DNA from: CAVZMO01 sp963776195
Lineage (GTDB): Bacteria; Nitrospirota; Thermodesulfovibrionia; Thermodesulfovibrionales; SM23-35
Direction: 5' to 3'
Assembly: GCA_963776195.1 (NCBI GenBank)
Contig: CAVZMO010000039.1
Span: forward strand, 1 to 64,000
Length of the DNA: 64,000 nucleotides
The translations under genes were made by a program, and so were the position numbers. The notes under the pieces are model-generated. The model had not been told where the DNA came from, did not search any database, and saw only the letters and a program-made list of their open reading frames with translations. Shown piece after piece: positions 25,989 through 34,052 of this stretch. Each line of letters begins with the position of its first letter. Positions within the stretch are counted from its first letter, which is position 1.

Positions 25989-28082
25989 TTATTGTTCCTG
26001 TCCGGGAGAAAGCTTAGAAAAATCCGCTATACTTGATACGGTCTTCCATATTTCATTGAGCAATGAAAGCCTGTTCAATTTTATCTCTTCCCTCTTGTCC
26101 ATCACAAGGACGCCGTCGAAAAAATTGTTGATAGGCTCCGTGAGGGAGGTCAATAGGTTGATCGAATCATAATGCCTTTTGTCGCGAAGCAGTCCCGCGA
26201 GTTCGGATCTCACCGCTTCAAGGGTCCCCTTGAGTTTTTTCTCGGGGTCTTCTATCAGGAGGCTGTCTCTTAATTCAGGGACCGTCGTTTTTGGAATGAT
26301 ATTGTTGACGCGCTTTATAGCCGTCAGGAAATCATTGAAATTATCAGCGCGTTTGAATTCCTTTATTGCCTCAAGCCGTTCCTTTATCTCCCCTAATTCA
26401 ACATCGATTGAAAGGGAGAGAATCGACTGTATCAAATCGGGGGTGTATCCGAGATCTGCAAATACGATTTCGAGCCTGTTTTCAAAAAATTGACAAATCT
26501 TCCTGCCTGTTTCGTTCAGGTCCTTCAGATCCGGCAGTGCTTCCAATGCCTTATCCACGAGTCCTCTTAAGGGAAGGCCATACCCCCTGTTTAAGATTAT
26601 TGCTATAATGCCGAGAGCCTGCCGCCGATGTGCAAAGGGGTCTTCGGAGCCCGTCGGTGTCAGCCCTATAGAAAAAAAGGCGGCTATATTGTCCACCTTG
26701 TCCGCTATGCTGAGAAGTGCCCCTGCATCCGTATGAGGGAGCCCCCCTCCGGAGTGTCTTGGCAAATACTGCTCTTCCAGGGCCTCTGCAACCTCCTTTT
26801 CTTCTCCGTCGAGCAGGGCATAATATTTTCCCATGGTCCCCTGGAGTTCCGGAAACTCTCTGACGGCGCCCGTTATGAGATCTGTTTTTGCAAGCCATGC
26901 AGCGCGGACAATCCCGTCTTTTGTCTGAGGTGCAAGTCTGCCGGCGAGATATCCCGAGATAGATACCAAACGCTCCGTCTTTCCATGCAGGCTGCCCAGC
27001 CTCTCCTGGAACGTGACCTTCCTGAGTTCCTCTATCCTTTCGGATAGTCTCTTTTTTCTGTCCTCTTCAAAATAAAACTTTGCATCCTCGAACCGCGCTC
27101 TTATAACCCTTTCTGCGCCGACTCTGACGGTATCCGAATTTTCTTCACTGGTATTGCTTATAACAACAAAGTGATTTGTGATTTTGCCGTCTTTGTCTTC
27201 AACGGCAAAATATTTTTGATGGCCTTTCATTACGGTTATGAGGAGTTCTTTCGGAAGCTTGAGATATTCCCCGGGAAAGGTCGCCAGGACCGGGACAGGG
27301 TACTCCACGAGATTCACAACGGTGTCGAGGAGCTCTTCATCATCAATATGTTTTTCGCTGAAGGGGGCCAACAGAGCTTTCATCCCGGCAACGATAATCT
27401 TTTTTCTTTCCTCGTGATCGACCACGACACAATTATTCGCAAGCAGTCTCTTATAACTCGGAATCTCCTTCAATATGAAAGCGGCAGGGGATAAGAATCT
27501 GTGTCCTTTCGTAAGGTTGCCGCTTTTTATTCCGTCTATCTCGAAACCGACAACTTCATTGTCAAAAAGTGCCATTAACCAGCGTATAGGCCTGACAAAC
27601 CTGAGAGAATTGTCACCCCATCTCATCGATTTGGGGAGGTGTATCGCAAGGACAATCTTTTTCAATATTTCGGGCAGTATTTCTCTTACCAGAATGCCCT
27701 TCTCCTCCAAGACTGCTGCGATATACTCACCCTTGTCCTTCTTCCTGATGGTAAGGCTTTCTACACTGACACCCTGTCCCTGGGCAAAACCTATCGCCGC
27801 CTTTGTCGGGTTGCCGTTTTCGTCAAATGCAACCTTTTTTGAAGGGCCGAACACTTCCTTTATCCGGTCTTCCTGCATCAACGGTATCCCTTCCGCGAGG
27901 ATTGCAAGTCTCCTGGGGGTCCCGTATGTTTTTACCTCTGAGAATCTTATGTGATTATCATTCAATATCTTCCGGGTATTTTCTCTCAATTGTTGCATAG
28001 CGGGAGGTATAAACCTGGCCGGTAAATCTTCCGTTCCGATCTCGAGTAAAAAAGAAAAGCCGTTCGTTGTGTTCTGGCCCAT
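25989..28082 (-). CDS. glyS: glycyl-tRNA synthetase beta subunit
   Basis: This 697-residue beta subunit of the alpha2-beta2 bacterial glycyl-tRNA synthetase binds tRNA. The N-terminal LLEIGTEDLPARFIPPAM, the central HKTL-like and HD-domain segments (YLPRHSGGGLP, then DKVDNIAAFF), and the C-terminal helical anticodon-binding region (VMDKREEIKLNRLSLL) are all present. Length is normal. The alpha subunit glyQ, usually directly upstream, is absent: the next gene upstream is a divergent DUF202 gene. AGAGAGG precedes the ATG. Confidence 0.95.
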   Translation of the reverse strand: MGQNTTNGFSFLLEIGTEDLPARFIPPAMQQLRENTRKILNDNHIRFSEVKTYGTPRRLAILAEGIPLMQEDRIKEVFGPSKKVAFDENGNPTKAAIGFAQGQGVSVESLTIRKKDKGEYIAAVLEEKGILVREILPEILKKIVLAIHLPKSMRWGDNSLRFVRPIRWLMALFDNEVVGFEIDGIKSGNLTKGHRFLSPAAFILKEIPSYKRLLANNCVVVDHEERKKIIVAGMKALLAPFSEKHIDDEELLDTVVNLVEYPVPVLATFPGEYLKLPKELLITVMKGHQKYFAVEDKDGKITNHFVVISNTSEENSDTVRVGAERVIRARFEDAKFYFEEDRKKRLSERIEELRKVTFQERLGSLHGKTERLVSISGYLAGRLAPQTKDGIVRAAWLAKTDLITGAVREFPELQGTMGKYYALLDGEEKEVAEALEEQYLPRHSGGGLPHTDAGALLSIADKVDNIAAFFSIGLTPTGSEDPFAHRRQALGIIAIILNRGYGLPLRGLVDKALEALPDLKDLNETGRKICQFFENRLEIVFADLGYTPDLIQSILSLSIDVELGEIKERLEAIKEFKRADNFNDFLTAIKRVNNIIPKTTVPELRDSLLIEDPEKKLKGTLEAVRSELAGLLRDKRHYDSINLLTSLTEPINNFFDGVLVMDKREEIKLNRLSLLNEIWKTVSSIADFSKLSPGQEQ

Positions 28083-28143
28083 GTAGTTTTACCTCTCTTT
28101 GCAAGAATCTCGTATCAAGAATTGCCCGAAATTATAACTTTAT

Positions 28144-28650
28144 ATGAGATTGATTGACAAGGGGGATACTGCTAAACTATATAAACAAATGCAATTATTC
28201 CCCGGCATAGTCCAATATTTGACTAAATGTGCGCCGAAGATCTCGGAAGATAGACGGGTCGCCAGGGTCCGTAACCGACGCGTGCACATGGCGAATGAAA
28301 GGACTTTTCTCGCGTGGATCAGGACGAGCATAGGCATCATGGCATTCGGTTTTGTCGTTGAGAAGTTCGGCCTGTTCATTAAGCAGTTCTCTTATTTCAT
28401 AAGTCAGGCGCCCGGCCAGAGAGGTGCATTCGGGCATACCCCAACCGCCGGATATTCGTCAATCTTAGGAGTATGCCTTATAGGTCTCGGCGCCCTGATG
28501 GGAGTTCTGGCCTTTATACGGTACAAGAAGGTCGAATGTCAGATCGATGCAGACACCTATCAGCCGTCATTACTGCTCGATATCCTGCTCACCTTGTCCG
28601 TCTTTGCGATCGGAATCTTCCTGCTCATATACCTTATCCACAGCCTTTGA
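28144..28650 (+). CDS. DUF202 (YidH-type) membrane protein
   Basis: A 168-residue protein. The core ANERTFLAWIRTSIGIMAFG (about 50-69) is the DUF202 signature and three membrane segments follow. The 48 residues before it are longer than in most YidH proteins. The ATG at 28144 is supported by TATAAC 5 nt upstream in place of a ribosome site; an internal start at Met49 remains possible. Function unknown; a VTC/SPX-related domain shares the fold family. Confidence 0.75.
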   Translation: MRLIDKGDTAKLYKQMQLFPGIVQYLTKCAPKISEDRRVARVRNRRVHMANERTFLAWIRTSIGIMAFGFVVEKFGLFIKQFSYFISQAPGQRGAFGHTPTAGYSSILGVCLIGLGALMGVLAFIRYKKVECQIDADTYQPSLLLDILLTLSVFAIGIFLLIYLIHSL

Positions 28651-28694
28651 AATGGTATTTTTTGAGGGGGGAAAAGCGCCGAAATATGGAAGAG

Positions 28695-29249
28695 TCAGAT
28701 AAAATCACGGACGGTCAGGATATCATAAACCGGACAGCCTAATTCCTCTATTTTCTGCCTGCCGTTCTGTTCGCAACGATCCACAAGAACAATTACCGCA
28801 TCTATAATGAGTCCATATTCTTTGGCAGTGTTTATTGCTTTTATTGTAGAACCTCCGGTAGTTATCACATCATCGACGATAATTACATGATCGCCGGGAT
28901 TTACATTCCCTTCAACGGGAAGTTTCAGGCCATGTTCTTTCGGTTCTTTTCTCACTACGAATGCCTGGATAGGTTCGTTGACGCCGTAGGAATACATAGC
29001 AACAGCATAAGCGATAGGATCTGCACCCAAGGTAAGGCCGCCTATAGCGTCGGGATGTAAGCCAAGATTCTTGATCTGTTCAAAAACAATTCGTCCTACC
29101 AGATGCATGCCGTCAGGAGACTGGGTAGTTTTTTTTATATTGAAATAGAAATTGCTAACGGCGCCGGATGCAAGCTTAAATTTCGGATCACTGCTATACT
29201 GGAAAGATCTCTCCCTTATCATTTCGATTAAATTTCCCCGTAAATCCAT
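28695..29249 (-). CDS. pyrE: orotate phosphoribosyltransferase
   Basis: This 184-residue enzyme makes orotidine 5'-monophosphate from orotate and PRPP. The PRPP motif VIIVDDVITTGGST is clear, and GGLTLGADPIAYAVAM is also characteristic. I place the start at the ATG at 29249, not at an in-frame ATG 31 codons upstream. Just before it lie TTGCAA (29279-29284), a 17-nt spacer, a perfect TATAAT (29256-29261) and a 6-nt gap, a textbook promoter for a leaderless mRNA, and the shorter protein has normal family length. An insertion sequence lies about 95 nt upstream. Confidence 0.92.
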   Translation of the reverse strand: MDLRGNLIEMIRERSFQYSSDPKFKLASGAVSNFYFNIKKTTQSPDGMHLVGRIVFEQIKNLGLHPDAIGGLTLGADPIAYAVAMYSYGVNEPIQAFVVRKEPKEHGLKLPVEGNVNPGDHVIIVDDVITTGGSTIKAINTAKEYGLIIDAVIVLVDRCEQNGRQKIEELGCPVYDILTVRDFI

Positions 29250-29255
29250 CGGTAG

Positions 29256-29284
29256 ATTATACGAACAATAAGGTAAATTTGCAA
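29256..29284 (-). promoter_or_regulatory. pyrE promoter, leaderless-type
   Basis: On the minus strand: TTGCAA, 17-nt spacer, TATAAT, then 6 nt to the ATG. This is the best-formed of the leaderless-type promoters in the window, and it was left intact by the nearby insertion sequence. Confidence 0.65.
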
Positions 29285-29344
29285 TATCATCCCAGGGATT
29301 ATTGCCCGTCAAGCCATCTAAGAATGTAACTTTGCGTATCATTG

Positions 29345-30763
29345 TTGAGACATTTAAAATGTAACCATACTTTTCATTATTTCTTCTTCTTTGAATCTCT
29401 GATGTGGATTTTTAGTGCCGGGAAAATACCCGATAATGCCTTAAGGGTTTCCTTTTCAACCGGTGTAAATGGTTTCCCTGACTTCCGCCCTTCTTTGTCG
29501 GCTACAGGGATTCCAGGACTTTGCCTGCGGTTTACAAGTTTAAACAGACGTTCCAGTTTGTCCTCAATGGATTTAGCTAAATCAAAAGGATTCAAAGCCT
29601 CATAGAGCTTCTTCAGTTCTGCTATCTTTATAGGGTCACCCTTTTTTGAAGCTATGACACGCTCAAAGGGGGTCAGTGGTTTATCGTAATATCTTTTAAC
29701 CTTAGAGCCGATACGCTCCTTCCTGAGCAGCTTCATGCACGGCATAAACAAGTTCAGAAAGAGACGCAATTCGTTTCTGTAAAGGTCATTCATGGCATCA
29801 ACCGCCTCTTGCGTATCATAACGATCCCAGCCCATGAGCTTTCTGACATGCGTCCAGTTTTTCTGTTCGATGTGAGCATTGTCATCTTTCTTATACGGAC
29901 GGCCCCGGAACTGCTGTATCTTGTTGCGTTTGCAATAACGCCATATATGCCAATTTACAAACTCCGAGCCGTTATCAGAGTCAAGCCCTTTAAGAGGAAA
30001 CGGCAATGCATGGGCCATTTCATCAAGACCTTCTACCATGACATCTTCTGCTTTGCCGAGCACTGCGCGACTCTCTACCCACGTAGTGAGAATATCCGTT
30101 TGATTGATTGTGTAAGCAAACTTACCGTCTGCGCAATTCCCGGAATGAGAGACTGTATCCACTTCTGTCCACCCAGGTGTCTTTACGTCCCAGTTATCAG
30201 TCCTTATAGGAATATGATGCTTCAGCAGGGTCCCCGGTTTGGTACGCCCATATATACGTCTGCCGACTTGAGCTTTCTTGCCTTTGAGCCTTCTGTCCAT
30301 CTGACGGGCGCTGACCGAAAGCAATTGTTTCTCTACCTGCTGCTTGAACCGAAATTGTTTCCGTATCCACGGCAGCCAGAGTTTTATCAAGGCTTTCAAT
30401 CTTGCTGAGCAGGGATAGCCCGCTGCCTCCCATACAACAGACACAATCGATAAAATCTCCGGTCCATAGGTATATTTCCTCCTGCGCCGGTGTATAGTGT
30501 TGGTTTTCGCTGGGCTGGGACCATTTAATTTCCGGATAGCATACTTCCGGTTGTACCCGGTGTTGGAACAAAATTCGTTTAAAATGATCTGCTTTATTTC
30601 TTTTGAAGCCTTCCGATACCGCGTGTATATCGCTTTGAAATATTCCCTTATCGCTTTCCTGCTCATGTAACCCCCTTGTTTCGGTCTCTGAGTGCCTGGT
30701 TGTCAGGGTTACTTTATAAATGTCGCAATGATTCTTCATACAGTTACATTTTACGCGGCGCAA
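29345..30763 (-). mobile_element. DDE insertion sequence (IS1202/ISNCY-like)
   Basis: An element of about 1.4 kb around the transposase gene. Its ends share an 11-bp inverted repeat: TAAAATGTAAC at 29355-29365 and its complement at 30743-30753. Outside that, TTGnGnC is shared at matching distance (29345 and 30763), so the exact tips are estimates. No convincing target-site duplication was found. It sits between pyrE and the cold-shock gene. Confidence 0.65.
29377..30666 (-). CDS. transposase with integrase (rve) catalytic core
   Basis: A 429-residue transposase. The N-terminal part (about 1-110) is helical, starting SRKAIREYFKAIYTRYRKAS and GYNRKYAIRKL. The rve core shows the DDE triad: D in WTEVDTVSHSG (about 168), D in GLDSDNGSEF (about 228), and E in DDNAHIEQKNW (about 265). 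The C-terminal tail is Lys-rich. It resembles the IS1202-type ISNCY transposases by its N-terminal motif and length, but I cannot fix the family name. The reading frame is intact, so the element may be active. Confidence 0.85.
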   Translation of the reverse strand: MSRKAIREYFKAIYTRYRKASKEIKQIILNEFCSNTGYNRKYAIRKLNGPSPAKTNTIHRRRRKYTYGPEILSIVSVVWEAAGYPCSARLKALIKLWLPWIRKQFRFKQQVEKQLLSVSARQMDRRLKGKKAQVGRRIYGRTKPGTLLKHHIPIRTDNWDVKTPGWTEVDTVSHSGNCADGKFAYTINQTDILTTWVESRAVLGKAEDVMVEGLDEMAHALPFPLKGLDSDNGSEFVNWHIWRYCKRNKIQQFRGRPYKKDDNAHIEQKNWTHVRKLMGWDRYDTQEAVDAMNDLYRNELRLFLNLFMPCMKLLRKERIGSKVKRYYDKPLTPFERVIASKKGDPIKIAELKKLYEALNPFDLAKSIEDKLERLFKLVNRRQSPGIPVADKEGRKSGKPFTPVEKETLKALSGIFPALKIHIRDSKKKK

Positions 30764-30834
30764 TTCGTATTGTTGACTTAATGTATTGATGTATGCCATA
30801 ATTCTTGCGAGGTTTCAGAAGTTTTTGTACGAAT

Positions 30835-30870
30835 AAGGCCACAAAGACTTTTAGCTTTGGGGCCTTTTTT
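30835..30870 (+). terminator. hairpin with U-run in the leader of the cold-shock gene
   Basis: AAGGCCACAAAG (30835-30846) pairs with CTTTGGGGCCTT with one mismatch, loop ACTTTTAG, followed by six T. It is a classic intrinsic terminator shape lying 50 nt upstream of the cold-shock ATG. It may end transcription from the left or act as an attenuator or thermosensor for the cold-shock gene. Confidence 0.65.
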
Positions 30871-30919
30871 ATTGTGGTCATTCTAAGATATTAATTCAAT
30901 CAGTAAGGAGGGTAAAGAA

Positions 30920-31120
30920 ATGGCAAAAGGAACAGTTAAGTGGTTTAACGAATCCAAGGGGTTTGGCTTTATCACAGGGGAGGACAATACGGATGTGTTT
31001 GTCCACTATTCTTCAATAGAGGGTGACGGTTTTAAGTCTCTTGCCGAAGGTGACGCGGTCAGCTTTGATACTGAAGATGGCCCCAAAGGGCTCAAGGCAA
31101 TCAAAGTAATAAAACTTTAA
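30920..31120 (+). CDS. csp: cold-shock protein, CspA family
   Basis: A 66-residue single cold-shock domain, an RNA chaperone. RNP1 KGFGFIT and RNP2 VFVHYSSI are both intact and the length is exact for the family. AAGGAGGG lies just before the ATG. A terminator-like hairpin precedes it and another hairpin (31126-31165) follows, so it is a single-gene unit. Confidence 0.95.
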   Translation: MAKGTVKWFNESKGFGFITGEDNTDVFVHYSSIEGDGFKSLAEGDAVSFDTEDGPKGLKAIKVIKL

Positions 31121-31125
31121 TTGAC

Positions 31126-31165
31126 GGCAGAAGTTTCCCCCGGATAAGGGGGAGACTTCTCTGCC
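31126..31165 (+). terminator. hairpin after the cold-shock gene
   Basis: GGCAGAAGTTTCCCCC pairs with GGGGGAGACTTCTCTGCC with small bulges and a GGATAA-type loop. It starts 6 nt after the stop. No T-run follows. Confidence 0.55.
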
Positions 31166-31274
31166 TGAGACCGATAATAGATTTTCATCCTGTTAATGCT
31201 CACCTCAAGAAGCCTCCGATAACGCAAGGTTGCAAAAAACAATCTGAGAGGAAGATAAATCCATATGAAAGGAC

Positions 31275-31457
31275 GTGACAGAAATTAAGAAAACTACTAA
31301 ATGTGCAAACTGCGGTACGGAAACATCTTGCAAAAACGGCATTTGTGTATTATGCAAGACCGGTATAACACAAATCTATGATGACCTAATGGATTCATTA
31401 AAAAGTGATAAAAACTGGAACCTGCCCCACGCATTAAAGAAAAAGAAAGCGGGATAA
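31275..31457 (+). CDS. small zinc-ribbon-like protein
   Basis: A possible 60-residue protein with Cys pairs CANC (about 10-13), CKNGIC and CVLC, which could bind one zinc. The rest is Lys-rich and ends in KKKKAG. The start is GTG with a poorly spaced AAAGGA. A good terminator follows at 31547. It is probably real given its Cys pattern, but no family was recognised. Confidence 0.45.
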   Translation: MTEIKKTTKCANCGTETSCKNGICVLCKTGITQIYDDLMDSLKSDKNWNLPHALKKKKAG

Positions 31458-31546
31458 AATAGCGCGCAAAAAGAAGGGTTAAGGGGATGTGGGTATATCC
31501 GGCTGGCTGATGCCCAAATGCATTTCGCATTCAAATTTTCCATCTG

Positions 31547-31574
31547 ACCTCAAATGTGTGAGGTTTGTTTTTTT
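31547..31574 (+). terminator. intrinsic terminator
   Basis: ACCTCA (31547-31552), loop AATGTG, TGAGGT, then TTGTTTTTTT. It is well formed and probably serves the small zinc-ribbon gene. Confidence 0.7.
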
Positions 31575-31659
31575 AAGAGATTATCTGTAAAAGACAGGAC
31601 TTCACCCGTCGGACAACTGGCAGCATGAAAGGGTTGGTGTCCACTATTGACATCCGACC

Positions 31660-31995
31660 TCATGTTGTAAGTTCTTCATCGATATCTTCGCATAATTTGT
31701 AGTCATATAATTCAACCAAGTAATTCTTCCAGAATCTGATGGACTCTTTCAGGATGGCGAATGGGGCCATGCGAGCGCCTCTTTTATTCATGTCCCATTC
31801 TTCAAGTGTGTTGTATAGCTTAATCAAGAAATTGTCATCATCAATGAGGGCTGTTAAATTATTCGTCTCTCTGTGCATAGTAATTAGGTCTCTATAAAAG
31901 GCGAGTTCATGGCCCGAACGATAAGTTTCATTACACTTATCGACAAAGAAAAAGAAATGTCTTCGTGATATGGTAGCTAAGTCTATAAGCATCAT
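31660..31995 (-). CDS. hypothetical protein, possibly truncated
   Basis: A 111-residue protein with no recognised family, rich in aromatic and charged residues, predicted helical. The ATG (31995) is preceded by TATAAT 8 nt upstream (32004-32009 on the minus strand), so it looks transcribed without a leader. The IS110-family element begins immediately beyond that box, so any -35 would lie in or at the edge of the element. The abrupt ending DEELTT may mean a shortened C-terminus. Confidence 0.5.
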   Translation of the reverse strand: MMLIDLATISRRHFFFFVDKCNETYRSGHELAFYRDLITMHRETNNLTALIDDDNFLIKLYNTLEEWDMNKRGARMAPFAILKESIRFWKNYLVELYDYKLCEDIDEELTT

Positions 31996-32030
31996 CGTTT
32001 TTTATTATATTTTATTGGGAGAATGCCATG

Positions 32031-32178
32031 CATGAGCCGCACGGGAAATGCACTACGCAAGACCAAGCCACCTTTAACCCGTGTCGGCTCGATGCTGTTG
32101 ATACTCATTAAGGCCCCCCTGAATCATACCCGAATCAGGTATGATTCAGGACCCAAATCTTTTCCAAAGGAGGCCTTT
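32031..32178 (+). ncRNA. candidate bridge RNA of the IS110 element
   Basis: Between the element's left edge and the transposase ATG lie two strong stem-loops. Stem 1 pairs 32031-32045 (CATGAGCCGCACGGG) with 32078-32094 (CCCGTGTCGGCTCGATG) with two 1-nt bulges, enclosing a 32-nt open loop. Stem 2 is a perfect 13-bp inverted repeat (CCTGAATCATACC, 32118-32130, with 32138-32150) and a 7-nt loop. IS110-group elements such as IS621 encode a roughly 180-nt bridge RNA at this place with large recognition loops. Assignment is inference. Confidence 0.5.
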
Positions 32179-33222
32179 ATGAGATTTTACACCAATCAGC
32201 ACAAATTTTATTGCGGCATTGATTTGCACGCCAGGACGATGTACCTTTGCATCCTCAACCAAGAAGGAAAGATCGTACTGCATCGGGATATCAAAACAAG
32301 TCCTGACATTTTTCTGAAGACTATCGCGCCATATCGTGAGGATATCGTTGTTGCCGTAGAATGCATTTTCACCTGGTACTGGATCGCCGATCTCTGCTCA
32401 GCGGAAAAGATCCCGTTCGTTCTCGGGCATGCGTTATACATGAAAGCGATCCACGGAGGCAAGGCCAAAAACGACAAAGTGGATGCTTATAAGATAGCGA
32501 CCCTGCTCCGGGGTGGCATGATACCCACGGCCTACGTCTATCCTTCCGAAATGCGTTCCACGAGAGATTTGCTGAGAAGAAGAAACCACCTTGTAAGAAA
32601 AAGGGCCGAACTGATTGCGCATGTGCAAAACACCAATCATCAATACAACCTCCCTGAGATAGGTAAGAATATCGGAAAGAAAGGCAACCGCAAAGGCGTA
32701 GCCGAGCGGTTTGCCGACGTGAGCGTACAAAAGAGCATTGAACTGGACCTTACCCTTATAGACCACTATGATCAATTGCTTCATCGTGTGGAACATGAGA
32801 TATCTCTTATCGCGAAGGTCGATGATGCCGATTCCTATTTCCGCATCAGATCCGTTCCAGGCATTGGAAGAATCCTTGGCTTGGTCATCCTCTATGAGAT
32901 CCATGATATCAACCGCTTCCCCAGGGTACAGGATTTCGTCTCTTACTGCAGACTCGTCAAATGCGCCAAAGAATCTGCAGGCAAGATCATGGGCTCCTCC
33001 GGTAAAAAGATCGGAAATGCTCATCTTAAATGGGCCTTCTCCGAAGCCGCCGTCCTTTTCCTCAGGAGAAATCCGCAGGCAGTAGCCTATCGGAATAAAC
33101 TAGCCCGGAAGCACGGGACAGCCAAGTCCCTGACTATTCTGGCTCATAAGCTTGCAAGAGCCCTCTATCATATCCTCAAGCGCAAGGAGGTGTTTCATCC
33201 GGAAGTGTTTTTCGCGAAATAA
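32179..33222 (+). CDS. IS110-family transposase (DEDD recombinase)
   Basis: A 347-residue recombinase. The N-terminal RuvC-like DEDD domain shows D in CGIDLHART (about 14), E in AVECIFTWYW (about 60), and the D pair in AKNDKVDAYKIA (about 102-105). The C-terminal Transposase_20 domain has the helix-hairpin-helix VPGIGRILGL and the conserved Ser region KIMGSSGKKIGNAHLKWA. AAAGGAGG lies just before the ATG at 32179, which argues against the longer upstream reading through the stem-loops. Intact. Confidence 0.92.
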   Translation: MRFYTNQHKFYCGIDLHARTMYLCILNQEGKIVLHRDIKTSPDIFLKTIAPYREDIVVAVECIFTWYWIADLCSAEKIPFVLGHALYMKAIHGGKAKNDKVDAYKIATLLRGGMIPTAYVYPSEMRSTRDLLRRRNHLVRKRAELIAHVQNTNHQYNLPEIGKNIGKKGNRKGVAERFADVSVQKSIELDLTLIDHYDQLLHRVEHEISLIAKVDDADSYFRIRSVPGIGRILGLVILYEIHDINRFPRVQDFVSYCRLVKCAKESAGKIMGSSGKKIGNAHLKWAFSEAAVLFLRRNPQAVAYRNKLARKHGTAKSLTILAHKLARALYHILKRKEVFHPEVFFAK

Positions 33223-33770
33223 GGCTGGGACCGAGTGAGCCTGTAGCGTCTAACTGGCGCCATCAGGGTGAAGTCCGATTCATGCTCAAATGAAAATATG
33301 TTTTTATACGGCACGGACCGTGATGTGGGCATGATGCAATAATATGCCCGGCGCTCTGCGGCGTTGATTAGGACGCCCGGTCCTACACAGAAATACAAAG
33401 ATTGTTAAGGGTTCTGCCCCTTACCCGATCCTGAAGCTAACTGGAGGAGGCCTCTGGTCTGAACCAGACCTTTGAATAGGACGGTATAAGGGTTCTGAAT
33501 TGTTTCTATGCCGTGGGGAATAAGATCGAATGGTCTCTCCACTGTCGTCGTCGGCGCGGGATAGACGAAATATCCCGTGCCGTGCGGCTATCGAGCATCG
33601 ATAAGTGTTTGGTGCAGACTTTGTTCTGACACTGTACTGGAAACCAAGTCAGAGCTATTGGACAATCTTTAAGAAAATAAGGAAATAGATTTTTCTCTTT
33701 TTATTTCCGATCAGGTTCGTTTTTTCTCTTGACTGTGCGGGGCCTTATAAGTGTTGGCCGTGTTTTTGTA
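33223..33770. other. structured noncoding region 3' of the IS110 transposase
   Basis: 548 nt without a credible gene but with many local hairpins: GGGCAT/ATGCCC (about 33327-33350), TAAGGG/CCCTTA (33406-33423), GGTCTG/CAGACC (about 33466-33480), an 11-bp GGCGCGGGATA stem (33553-33581, one wobble), and TATCGA/TCGATA (33589-33603). AAGGGTTCTG occurs twice (about 33408 and 33488). The left part probably belongs to the IS110 element. Confidence 0.5.
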
Positions 33771-34052
33771 TTATTTGGATTTTGATTTGTGTTTTGACGT
33801 TCGGGGAGCGGGGATACCATAAAGCATGCCTTCAGCGCTGATATCTTCATCAATATCTGGCCAATGTACACCATGCCCTTCTCCTATAATTCTGAAATTT
33901 GCGCGCTGCTTCGGTGTTGCCTCGGACAATCGCCACGACCATGCAAGCGGAACGCTGATTATACGTCCATCAACAAGCTGAGCAGTAATTGTATCTTCTG
34001 TAACTCTTATATTTTTAATTCTTACTTCTTGTAGTTTTACCGCAGTGCTCAT
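33771..34052 (-). CDS. DUF2442 domain protein
   Basis: A 93-residue protein. It has the DUF2442 pattern: IKNIRVTEDTITAQLVDGRIISVPLAWSWRL, with the WPDIDEDIS motif later. The C-terminus (RTSKHKSKSK) is basic. It overlaps the upstream DUF4160 gene by 38 nt. DUF4160/DUF2442 pairs are widespread and have been suggested as toxin-antitoxin-like modules; I know of no firm activity. Confidence 0.85.
   Translation of the reverse strand: MSTAVKLQEVRIKNIRVTEDTITAQLVDGRIISVPLAWSWRLSEATPKQRANFRIIGEGHGVHWPDIDEDISAEGMLYGIPAPRTSKHKSKSK

Larger units (their letters stand above)
32015..33700 (+). mobile_element. IS110-family element (ends approximate)
   Basis: The transposase gene with structured noncoding DNA on both sides. 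IS110 elements lack ordinary terminal repeats and leave no reliable duplication, so the ends cannot be read from one copy. The left limit is set just after the neighbouring gene's -10 box; the right limit is where the paired-stem region fades before the DUF2442 gene. Confidence 0.5.

Noticed and set aside
29250..29344. 31-residue N-terminal extension of PyrE
   Set aside because: It covers a good promoter (TTGCAA-17-TATAAT) directly before the ATG at 29249, and the extra residues are not family-like.
30197..30799. 200-codon minus-strand frame beside the insertion sequence
   Set aside because: Runs out of frame through the transposase 5' half; no ribosome site and no family-like sequence.
32023..32178. 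N-terminal extension of the IS110 transposase by 52 residues
   Set aside because: The extension reads through the paired stems, while AAAGGAGG and ATG at 32179 give the normal family start.
33400..33660. Group II intron or retron RNA
   Set aside because: No reverse transcriptase gene is present and no domain V or msr/msd pattern could be recognised; the link with the IS110 element is simpler.
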